Shown piece after piece: positions 1 through 5,366 of a stretch of 6,063 nt of DNA (within the stretch, counting starts at the first letter, position 1; every line of letters starts with the position of its first letter). This DNA is from Xanthobacteraceae bacterium (lineage in GTDB: Bacteria > Pseudomonadota > Alphaproteobacteria > Rhizobiales > Xanthobacteraceae): NCBI GenBank assembly GCA_030044035.1, contig JASHWN010000177.1, forward strand, positions 1 to 6,063. The letters are read 5' to 3'. A program made the position numbers and the translations under genes. A model generated the notes under the pieces. The model saw only the letters and a program-made list of their open reading frames with translations. It was not told the DNA's origin and searched no databases.

Positions 1-679
1 GTCGTCGACCACCGGATAGACCGTAACGCTGGCAAACGAGGTGTGGCGGCGCGCATTGGCGTCGAACGGCGAAATGCGCACCAGACGGTGCACGCCGTTT
101 TCGGTCTTGAGCCAGCCATAGGCGTTGTGGCCCTTGACCTCGATGGTCGCCGATTTGATGCCGGCTTCCTCACCGGCGGTTTCTTCGATGTAATCGACCT
201 TGAAGCGGCGCTGCTCGGCCCAGCGCACGTACATGCGCAACAGCATGGCGGCCCAGTCCTGGCTTTCGGTGCCGCCGGCGCCGGCATGGACTTCGAGGTA
301 GCAATTGTTGGCGTCGGCCTCGCCGGAGAGCAGCGCCTCGAGCTCGCGCCGCGCCACCTCGGCCTTGAGCTTGCGCAAGCCAGCCTCGGCTTCGGCGACC
401 ACCTTCTGATCGTCCTCGGCCTCGCCGAGCTCGAGCAAGGTCACCTGATCGTCGAGTTCCTGATCGATGCGGGCGAGCGCGCCAAGCTGCTCGTCGAGCG
501 CGGTGCGCTCCTGCATGACGCGGCTGGCGCGCTGCGGATCGTTCCAGAGGTTGGGGTCTTCGGCCTGCCGGTTCAGCTCGGCAAGCCGGGCGCGCGCCTT
601 GTCGACATCAAAGATGCCTCCTCAGCAGCCCGGCCGACTGCTTGATTTCGCCGACGATGGATTGGATTTCGGAGCGCAT
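1..679 (-). CDS. prfB: Peptide chain release factor 2 (RF2), 3' end outside window, +1 frameshifted
   Basis: RF2 terminates translation at UGA and UAA. The start is ATG at 679-677 (MRSEIQSIVGEIKQ...). This frame runs 23 codons to TGA at 610-608; the +1 frame then continues (LDVDKARARLAEL...) to the window edge, giving 226 visible residues of an expected roughly 370. Visible are the N-terminal coiled-coil domain (to about residue 110), the family block HAGAGGTESQDWA, the segment ENGVHRLVRISPFD with the stop-codon-reading tripeptide SPF at residues 203-205 (bases 72-64), and RRHTSFASV. The GGQ peptidyl-hydrolysis motif should lie about 45 residues beyond SPF, off the window. No clear Shine-Dalgarno precedes the ATG. 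It follows mrcA after 107 nt on the same strand. The in-frame TGA is the known autoregulatory frameshift of this family, so this is not a pseudogene. Confidence 0.96.
607..622 (-). promoter_or_regulatory. prfB: prfB programmed +1 frameshift site
   Basis: Read on the minus strand: AGGAGG (622-617), CAT (616-614), CTT (613-611), TGA (610-608), T (607). This is the standard RF2 design: an internal Shine-Dalgarno three bases before a CUU slip codon, followed by an in-frame UGA. The ribosome slips from CUU to UUU and resumes at GAT (609-607), giving Leu-Asp. When RF2 is scarce the ribosome pauses at UGA and shifts, making more RF2. The internal AGGAGG is a perfect anti-SD match. The base after UGA is U, where the common form I know is CUUUGAC. 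Confidence 0.96.
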
Positions 680-694
680 AGTGTTCGGGAGTCA

Positions 695-774
695 GTAATC
701 AGTGGTCAGCAATCAGGTAAGGTCAGTTTCGCGAAGCGGCAATGCCTTTTTTCTGATTACTGACTACTGATTAC
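695..774. repeat. 22-bp imperfect inverted repeat filling the mrcA-prfB gap
   Basis: The arms are 695-716 and 753-774, matching at 20 of 22 positions, with a 36-nt spacer containing a T6 run (747-752). In RNA from either strand one mismatch becomes a G-U pair. Each arm is itself repetitive: the unit GTAATCAG opens it and GTAATCAG or GCAATCAG closes it. The right arm starts 13 nt after the mrcA stop and the left arm ends 15 nt before the prfB ATG. No U-tract directly follows the 3' arm on the minus strand, so it is not a clear intrinsic terminator. It may be a dispersed intergenic repeat, an mRNA 3'-end stabiliser, or an attenuator between mrcA and prfB. Confidence 0.85.
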
Positions 775-786
775 CGATCCCTGAGC

Positions 787-3267
787 TCAGTACAGCCCGC
801 CGGTGCCGCTTGAGCGCACGGCGCGATCGGCTTCGGGGGAGACCGGGACCGCCCCGCCTTCGGGCAGCGGCTTGCCGTTGGCGGTGTCGGTGCCGATCAC
901 CGAATAGGTGTCGGGCGGCGCCGTGCCCGGCTTGAAGGCTTCGAGAATGACGCGGGGGTCGCCGGGGCCGGCGCGCATGCCGGTCTTGGCATCGACCCGG
1001 ACGAGCTTGATGCCGCGCGGCATCGGGAACGGAATCGGCGGCTTGTCGGCGAGCGCCACTTTGAGAAAATCGCGCACGATGGGCGCGGCGAGATGGCCGC
1101 CGGTGGCAGTGCCGGCAATTTTGCGCGGCTTGTCGTAGCCGAGATAGACGCCGCAGACGACGTCCGGCGAAAAGCCGATGAACCACACGTCCTTTTCGTC
1201 ATTGGTGGTGCCGGTCTTGCCGGCAATCGGCTTGCCGACGTCGCGCACGATGGTGGCGGTGCCGCGCTGCACCACGCCTTCCATCATCGAGGTGATCTGG
1301 TAGGCGGTCATCGGGTCGAGCACCTTCTCGCGGTGGTCGATCAGCGTCGGCTCGTCTTGGTTATTCCAGCTCGTGGCGTCGCAGCCTTCGCACACCCGTT
1401 CGTCGTGCTTGTAGATGGTGTGGCCGTAGCGGTCCTGGATGCGGTCGATCAAGGTCGGGATGACGCGCCGGCCGCCATTGTCGATCATGGCGTAGGCGGT
1501 GACCATGCGCATCAGCGTCGTCTCGCCGGCGCCGAGCGCGTACGACAGGTACGGCGGCAGTTCGTTGTAGACGCCGAACCTTTCGGCATATTTGGCGATC
1601 AGCGGCATGCCGATGTCCTGGGCAAGCCGCACCGTCATGACGTTGCGCGATTGTTCGAGACCGAAGCGCAAGGTCGAGGGGCCGTAGAACTGGCCGCCAT
1701 AGTTTTCCGGTTTCCAGATGCCGCCGCCGGCGCCCATGTCGACCTCGATCGGCGCATCCATGATGATGGTGGACGGCGTGTAGCCGTTGTCGATTGCGGC
1801 CGCGTAGACGATCGGCTTGAACGACGACCCCGGCTGCCGCAGCGCCTGGGTGGCGCGGTTGAATTGGCTTTCGTCGAACGAGAAGCCGCCGACCATGGCC
1901 AGCACGCGGCCGGTATGCGGGTCCTCCACGACCATGGCGCCGGAGATTTCCGGCACCTGGCGCAGCCGGTACTGCCCGGGTCTGTCGGGCAGCGGCTCGA
2001 CGTAGATCACGTCGCCCGGCGACAGCACTTGGCTGACGTGCACGATTGGCCGCGCCGGGCCTGTGGCCGGCTTCGCCCACTTCACCCCTTCAAGCGGCAC
2101 GATGCCGACCTGGCGGTCCTTGACGAGGTTGCCACCGGGATCGCGTGCCGGCTGCAGCCCGATGCGGGCCGATTGCTCGTCGGCCTCCAACACCACCGCC
2201 AAGTGCCAGGGATCGATGTCGGCGAGCGACTTCACGTCGGCGAGCTTGACGCCCCAGTCGGCCGCGACGTCGATCTTGGTGATCGGACCGCGATAGCCTT
2301 TGCTCTCGTCGAAATTGACGAGACCGTTGACCATGGTCTTGCGCGCCAGCACCTGCAGTTTCGGGTCGAGCGTGGTGCGCACCGACAGCCCGCCTTCGTA
2401 AAGCTTCTTCTCGCCGTAGTGCTCGACCAGATAGCGGCGCACCTCCTCGGCAAAGTACTCGGCGGCGAAAATGTGGGTATCCGGCGGGCGGGCGGTGACG
2501 ACGAGCGGCGCCTTTTTGGCGTTGTCGCCCTCGGCCGCCGACACGAAGCCGTCCTCGACCATGCGGTCGATCACGTAATTGCGCCGCGCCACCGCCTCGT
2601 CGTGGCGGCGGAACGGATTGTAGTTGTTCGGCCCCTTCGGCAACGCCGCCAGATAGGCGGCTTCCTGCACCGTCAGCTCGTGCACCGATTTGTTGAAATA
2701 GAGCAGCGACGCGGCGGCGACGCCGTAAGCGCCGAAGCCGAGATAGATTTCGTTGAGATAGAGTTCGAGGATCTTGTCCTTCGAATAGGTGCGCTCGATC
2801 TTGAGCGCCAGCAGCATTTCCTTGATCTTGCGGTCGAACGTGACCCGGTTGCCGAGCAAGAAATTCTTGGCGACCTGCTGGGTGATCGTGGAGGCGCCCT
2901 GCGGGTGGCGGTTGCTGCCGTAATTCTGCACGTAGAACAGCGCCGCGCGCATGATGCCGGAAACGTCGATGCCGGGATGCTCGTAGAAATTCTTGTCCTC
3001 GGCGGCGATAAAGGCGTCCTTGACCAGCTTCGGCACCGCCTGGATCGGCAGATAGAGCCGGCGCTCCTTGGCATATTCGGCGAGCAGCGAGCCGTCGGCG
3101 GCGTGGACGCGGGTCATCACCGGCGGTTCGTAGTTCTGCAGCTGCGAGTAGTCGGGGAGCCCTTGCGAGTAATGCCACAACAGCGCCGCGGCGCCGCCGA
3201 CGCCGACCAGGAACAGCGTCGTGCCCGCCGCGAAGAGGAGGCCGAGGAAACGCAACAACAGTTTCAT
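787..3267 (-). CDS. mrcA: Penicillin-binding protein 1A, bifunctional transglycosylase/transpeptidase
   Basis: This class A PBP (826 aa) polymerises lipid II into glycan and cross-links stem peptides on the periplasmic face of the inner membrane. An N-terminal anchor covers residues about 4-31. The GT51 glycosyltransferase (about 55-230) shows catalytic Glu90 in EDKNFYEHPG, GASTITQQ (124-131), RKIKE (146-150) and ELYLNEIYLG (168-177). An OB-like linker (about 325-437) follows. The transpeptidase (about 440-735) has the SxxK nucleophile at Ser481 (GSSFKP), SRN at 540-542 and KTGT at 684-687, so both active sites look intact. A Cys pair (C626, C629) sits in a loop before the KTGT segment. Length is normal for the family. 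The start is ATG with GGGA (3279-3276) 8 nt upstream, followed directly by the hydrophobic anchor. It lies 193 nt downstream of amiC on the same strand. Confidence 0.97.
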   Translation of the reverse strand: MKLLLRFLGLLFAAGTTLFLVGVGGAAALLWHYSQGLPDYSQLQNYEPPVMTRVHAADGSLLAEYAKERRLYLPIQAVPKLVKDAFIAAEDKNFYEHPGIDVSGIMRAALFYVQNYGSNRHPQGASTITQQVAKNFLLGNRVTFDRKIKEMLLALKIERTYSKDKILELYLNEIYLGFGAYGVAAASLLYFNKSVHELTVQEAAYLAALPKGPNNYNPFRRHDEAVARRNYVIDRMVEDGFVSAAEGDNAKKAPLVVTARPPDTHIFAAEYFAEEVRRYLVEHYGEKKLYEGGLSVRTTLDPKLQVLARKTMVNGLVNFDESKGYRGPITKIDVAADWGVKLADVKSLADIDPWHLAVVLEADEQSARIGLQPARDPGGNLVKDRQVGIVPLEGVKWAKPATGPARPIVHVSQVLSPGDVIYVEPLPDRPGQYRLRQVPEISGAMVVEDPHTGRVLAMVGGFSFDESQFNRATQALRQPGSSFKPIVYAAAIDNGYTPSTIIMDAPIEVDMGAGGGIWKPENYGGQFYGPSTLRFGLEQSRNVMTVRLAQDIGMPLIAKYAERFGVYNELPPYLSYALGAGETTLMRMVTAYAMIDNGGRRVIPTLIDRIQDRYGHTIYKHDERVCEGCDATSWNNQDEPTLIDHREKVLDPMTAYQITSMMEGVVQRGTATIVRDVGKPIAGKTGTTNDEKDVWFIGFSPDVVCGVYLGYDKPRKIAGTATGGHLAAPIVRDFLKVALADKPPIPFPMPRGIKLVRVDAKTGMRAGPGDPRVILEAFKPGTAPPDTYSVIGTDTANGKPLPEGGAVPVSPEADRAVRSSGTGGLY

Positions 3268-3275
3268 GCCAAGCG

Positions 3276-3279
3276 TCCC
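3276..3279 (-). promoter_or_regulatory. mrcA: Weak ribosome binding site of mrcA
   Basis: GGGA on the minus strand lies 8 nt before the mrcA ATG (3267). It is the only purine-rich match at a suitable distance and supports this start, which also places the membrane anchor at the very N-terminus. Confidence 0.45.
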
Positions 3280-3287
3280 GCCCGCGC

Positions 3288-3312
3288 TCGACCGGCGCCC
3301 AGATCCGGTCGA
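3288..3312. repeat. 8-bp perfect inverted repeat in the mrcA upstream region
   Basis: TCGACCGG (3288-3295) and CCGGTCGA (3305-3312) flank a 9-nt spacer, 20 nt upstream of the mrcA ATG. It could form a leader hairpin just before the ribosome binding site or be a dyad operator. The right arm overlaps the GATTC site at 3311-3315. Function is inferred only from position. Confidence 0.55.
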
Positions 3313-3356
3313 TTCACCCGCGCTCTATGACCGAATCCGCGCTCTATGACCGAATC
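3311..3356. promoter_or_regulatory. Cluster of three GANTC (CcrM-type methylation) sites upstream of mrcA
   Basis: GANTC occurs at 3311-3315, 3333-3337 and 3352-3356: three sites in 46 bp, against a single site in the whole mrcA coding sequence (1032-1036). In alphaproteobacteria CcrM methylates GANTC, and GcrA with sigma-70 activates promoters carrying methylated sites. The sites are seen directly; a role in mrcA control is inferred. Confidence 0.5.
3319..3356. repeat. Two tandem copies of a 19-bp unit upstream of mrcA
   Basis: CGCGCTCTATGACCGAATC occurs at 3319-3337 and is repeated exactly at 3338-3356; the period continues one base on each side. Each copy carries a GAATC (GANTC) site, at 3333-3337 and 3352-3356. 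It lies 52-89 nt upstream of the mrcA start, where a promoter would be expected. A 19-bp period is nearly two helical turns, so the repeated sites face nearly the same side of the DNA. Confidence 0.9.
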
Positions 3357-3361
3357 CAGTG

Positions 3362-3386
3362 TGGCGGAATTGCCCGAAGTCCGCCA
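3362..3386. repeat. 7-bp inverted repeat between amiC and mrcA
   Basis: TGGCGGA (3362-3368) and TCCGCCA (3380-3386) are separated by 11 nt. No T-run follows on either strand, so it does not look like a terminator. It may be chance in GC-rich DNA. Confidence 0.35.
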
Positions 3387-3430
3387 GTCAGCCCTAGGTC
3401 AGTGGCCCGTGGTGGCGCGGTTTTTTGTTC

Positions 3431-3467
3431 AAACTGAGGCCGATAGCGCACCACAAAGCCTCAGTTT
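3431..3467 (-). terminator. Perfect 10-bp hairpin over the amiC stop codon, possible weak terminator
   Basis: AAACTGAGGC and GCCTCAGTTT (plus coordinates 3431-3440 and 3458-3467) flank a 17-nt loop. On the amiC transcript the stop codon TGA (3463-3461) lies in the 5' arm, and the 3' arm ends in UUU followed by GAAC. With only three U residues after the GC core it is at best a weak intrinsic terminator. It could instead mark an mRNA 3' end, or let terminating ribosomes influence readthrough into mrcA. Confidence 0.4.
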
Positions 3468-4690
3468 GCGCTGCGTGGCGCGCTCGCCGCATGGGCCGAC
3501 AAGTACGCGTCGATGGCCTTGGCGATCGAATCGGCGGTGCGGTCGCGCCACGAATCGGACATCAGCGATTTCAGGTCGTCGCGGTTCGACACGTAACCCA
3601 ATTCGACGAGGGCCGAAGGCACGTCCGGCGCGCGCAGCACGCGGAAACCCGCCGATTTGAGCGGCTCCTTGTGCAGCCGCGCGACGCCTTTGAGGTCGGC
3701 AACCAGCTTGTGCGCGAACTGCATGGAAAAAGTCTTGGTTTCGCGCTGGGCGAGATCGATCAGGATGCCGGCGACGTCATCCGGCTCGCCTTTGAGATCG
3801 ACGCCGGCAACCACGTCGGAGCGATTCTCCATCTCGGCGACCTGCGCGGCCTCGGCGTCGGATGCCTTGTTCGACAGCGTATAAACCGTAGCGCCTTGCG
3901 CATCGCCTTCGCCGTGCGGCAGCGAATCGGCGTGGATCGAGACGAACAGCGACGCATTGGCCTTGCGCGCGATGTCGACGCGCTCGGCAAGCGGAACAAA
4001 GGTGTCGTCAGTGCGCGTCATCAGCACGCGGTATTTGCCGGCGCTCTCGATGCGCTGGCGTAAACGCTTGGCGAAGTCGAGCACGATGTCTTTTTCCAAC
4101 TGGCCAGTCGGCGCCCGGGTGCCGGTATCGATACCGCCATGGCCGGGGTCGAGCACCACGAGCGGCCGCGGATCGCCACTATTCGCCTGCGGCTGCGAAG
4201 GGACCGTCCGCTCGATCAGCAGCTTCTCGTCGAGCGTAATTTGCCGCAAAAAACTCGCGCGGTCGGTGGCGACGAGATCGAGCACCAGGCGCGCCGGATC
4301 GCCCGCCGCCGCGTCCATCACGAAGGCCTTCTGCACGCGCGCGGGCTTGGCGAGGTCGAGCACGATGCGCGAGCCGCCTTCCATCATCAGGCCGAAGCGG
4401 AACGCCTTGATCAAGCCGCGGCCGCTCTCGCCGGCCTCCGGCGGCAGCCGAAACACCACTTCGGGGATATCCACCACGACCCGATACGGATCGGCGAGCG
4501 TAAAGGCGTGCAGCTCGATCTTGCGGCTTAAATCCATGACCAGCCTGGTTTCGGCCAGATCGCCGCCGAGCCGCACGGCTGTGGCGATGGGATATGAGCC
4601 GGATTGGCCAGAGGCGCTGTCGAGCGCCACAATCGCAGCGGCTGCGAACAGGATAGCGAGAAAAATCCCGCGCGCCGCCGGCGCAGCCAT
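3461..4690 (-). CDS. amiC: Periplasmic N-acetylmuramoyl-L-alanine amidase (AMIN + Amidase_3)
   Basis: This zinc amidase cleaves the MurNAc-L-Ala bond and, in relatives, splits septal peptidoglycan at division. From ATG 4690 it has 409 aa. A signal peptide covers residues 1 to about 28 (likely cleavage ASG|Q), an AMIN domain about 35-140 and a catalytic Amidase_3 domain about 175-400. The zinc/catalytic residues are intact: His184 (DPGHGG), Glu199 (GQLEKD), His253 (SIHADS) and Glu363 (ALVELGYVSN). An insert at about 275-327, between the second His and the final Glu, matches the inhibitory helix of AmiB/AmiC-type enzymes that need an activator such as EnvC, NlpD or DipM. Other in-frame starts are ATG 4708, ATG 4723 and TTG 4744. 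I prefer 4690 because AAGGGG (4705-4700) lies 9 nt upstream; 4744 overlaps the CtrA box. First of three codirectional genes. Confidence 0.93.
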   Translation of the reverse strand: MAAPAARGIFLAILFAAAAIVALDSASGQSGSYPIATAVRLGGDLAETRLVMDLSRKIELHAFTLADPYRVVVDIPEVVFRLPPEAGESGRGLIKAFRFGLMMEGGSRIVLDLAKPARVQKAFVMDAAAGDPARLVLDLVATDRASFLRQITLDEKLLIERTVPSQPQANSGDPRPLVVLDPGHGGIDTGTRAPTGQLEKDIVLDFAKRLRQRIESAGKYRVLMTRTDDTFVPLAERVDIARKANASLFVSIHADSLPHGEGDAQGATVYTLSNKASDAEAAQVAEMENRSDVVAGVDLKGEPDDVAGILIDLAQRETKTFSMQFAHKLVADLKGVARLHKEPLKSAGFRVLRAPDVPSALVELGYVSNRDDLKSLMSDSWRDRTADSIAKAIDAYLSAHAASAPRSAN

Positions 4691-4699
4691 CCGTTCCGA

Positions 4700-4705
4700 C
4701 CCCTT
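4700..4705 (-). promoter_or_regulatory. amiC: Ribosome binding site favouring the amiC start at 4690
   Basis: AAGGGG on the minus strand is 9 nt before ATG 4690. The alternative ATG codons at 4708 and 4723 lack a comparable purine tract. If the CtrA box at 4737-4751 overlaps the -35 region, transcription would begin close to the 4708 codon, which also favours 4690. Confidence 0.45.
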
Positions 4706-4736
4706 CATCTGCCGCCCAACCATTAGGGACGCGTGG

Positions 4737-4751
4737 TTAACCAAAACTTAA
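4737..4751. promoter_or_regulatory. Perfect CtrA-type box TTAA-N7-TTAA upstream of amiC
   Basis: TTAACCAAAACTTAA matches the full CtrA consensus (two TTAA half-sites, spacer of exactly seven) of Caulobacter and other alphaproteobacteria. It lies 46-60 nt before the preferred amiC ATG, where it would overlap the promoter, and directly abuts a GAGTC (GANTC) site at 4752-4756. The rne start is more than 600 nt away on the other side, so amiC is the likelier target. Whether CtrA activates or represses cannot be told from sequence. Confidence 0.65.
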
Positions 4752-4900
4752 GAGTCCGCCTAATGGACGGCGCGGCAAGCGGAAAGCGCGAGTTCCAGCA
4801 CACTCCCCACAAGCGGCCTTGCCAATTCACCGCCGAGGGCCTTATGAAGGACGCGCTGACGGTGAAAGGTTCCGGTTGCGTCGCGTCAGGGCATCCGGCA

Positions 4901-4950
4901 CGTCCGCCGCGACGATCTCCCCAACGATGATGACGGGAGCGAGGCGGACG
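4901..4950. repeat. Long stem-loop in the amiC-rne intergenic region
   Basis: CGTCCGCC (4901-4908) pairs with GGCGGACG (4943-4950). Inside it, after a 1x1 mismatch, two more pairs (4910-4911 with 4940-4941) and a 5-nt bulge lead to CTCCC (4917-4921) pairing with GGGAG (4935-4939), closing a 13-nt loop. That makes 15 pairs in all. No T-tract follows, so it is not an intrinsic terminator. Confidence 0.6.
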
Positions 4951-5060
4951 ACGCTTTCGACCTCCCCCGGCGCCGGTCCGCGGCAGCACGGTGGGACAAG
5001 CAAGCAGGGCCGATACCCTTAATGAAGAGGACAACCGGGCCTCGCCCGTGACGCCAGTGT

Positions 5061-5091
5061 CGGCAGTTCCCTGCTGCCGCGCTGCATAGCG
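5061..5091. repeat. Two adjacent hairpins upstream of rne
   Basis: CGGCAG (5061-5066) pairs with CTGCCG (5074-5079) around a 7-nt loop, and is followed at once by CGCT (5080-5083) pairing with AGCG (5088-5091) around GCAT. Both can form in RNA from either strand. Function unknown. Confidence 0.5.
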
Positions 5092-5117
5092 TGGTGCCGT
5101 CGGCAAGCGAGAACCCG

Positions 5118-5140
5118 CGGTGGCGCCCGAGGCGCCGCCG
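5118..5140. repeat. Strong 10-bp hairpin with 3-nt loop upstream of rne
   Basis: CGGTGGCGCC (5118-5127) and GGCGCCGCCG (5131-5140) surround the loop CGA. All pairs are Watson-Crick except one G-U when read in plus-strand RNA, and nine of the ten are G-C. It is the most stable single hairpin I see in the window. No T-run follows on either strand, which argues against termination and for a structural or regulatory RNA role. Confidence 0.65.
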
Positions 5141-5197
5141 CCCCATATGCGGTTTGGAGTTCATGTTCGAGGCGCAAGTCTCCTTAAAAGACGTTGA

Positions 5198-5255
5198 GAT
5201 TCGGTCGGAATCGACGCGGCGTTACAGCGGCGTCCGGCCCCTCAAAGGTCGATTC
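5198..5255. promoter_or_regulatory. GANTC cluster and inverted repeat upstream of rne
   Basis: GANTC sites occur at 5198-5202, 5208-5212 and 5251-5255. GAATCGAC (5208-5215) and GTCGATTC (5248-5255) form a perfect 8-bp inverted repeat with a 32-nt spacer, within which GACGC (5213-5217) could alternatively pair with GCGTC (5230-5234). It lies 120-177 nt before the rne ATG. Methylation-dependent control is inferred from motif clustering only. Confidence 0.45.
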
Positions 5256-5319
5256 GGCTTGGCGCACTCGGAAGTTCCGATCCGTTTCGTTCACCGACAA
5301 TCGGGCCGTGTGCCTTGCG

Positions 5320-5342
5320 CCGCCGCCGAAACGGCGTGGCGG
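5320..5342 (+). repeat. GC-rich hairpin near the rne start
   Basis: Five pairs (5324-5328 with 5332-5336) close an AAA loop, extended by four more (5320-5323 with 5339-5342) across a 2-nt bulge. It ends 32 nt before the rne ATG and would lie in the leader of any rne mRNA, near but not covering the weak ribosome binding site. Confidence 0.45.
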
Positions 5343-5363
5343 GAGCACGATTACGGCCCTCAT

Positions 5364-5366
5364 GAG
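5364..5366 (+). promoter_or_regulatory. rne: Weak ribosome binding site of rne
   Basis: GAG at 5364-5366, within TGAGA, lies 8 nt before the ATG at 5375. There is no stronger purine tract, so initiation may be inefficient or depend on leader structure. Confidence 0.35.

Noticed and set aside
608..610. In-frame TGA early in prfB, which could be read as a frameshift mutation or pseudogene
   Set aside because: It sits exactly in the RF2 recoding context (AGGAGG, 3-nt spacer, CTT TGA), and the +1 frame continues as well-conserved RF2 sequence through the SPF motif.
43..645. Plus-strand open frame of 200 codons antisense to prfB
   Set aside because: It covers conserved RF2 coding sequence on the other strand and shows no family motif or ribosome binding site.
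734..752. Short stem before the T6 run (738-752) as a plus-strand intrinsic terminator
   Set aside because: The stem is only three G-C pairs with mismatched A/T extension, and no plus-strand gene lies upstream to be terminated.
1093..3330. Plus-strand open frame of 745 codons antisense to mrcA
   Set aside because: It lies almost wholly opposite PBP1A, whose motifs are all intact. The translation is Arg/Val/Asp/Ala/His-rich without a recognisable domain, as expected of a shadow frame in GC-rich DNA.
4708..4744. Upstream amiC starts (TTG 4744, ATG 4723, ATG 4708)
   Set aside because: TTG 4744 lies inside the CtrA-type box, and none of the three has a purine tract as good as AAGGGG before ATG 4690. 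ATG 4708 remains possible because it would add basic residues to the signal peptide.
4886..5164. Minus-strand open frame of 92 codons in the amiC-rne gap as a possible small gene
   Set aside because: The translation is Arg/Ser/Gly-rich without a domain, has no supporting ribosome binding site, and overlaps competing frames of equal quality and several hairpins.
5194..5222. TTGAGA at 5194 as the -35 element of an rne promoter
   Set aside because: At normal spacing (17 nt) the -10 position reads CGGCGT, which does not resemble a -10 hexamer, so no promoter is called.
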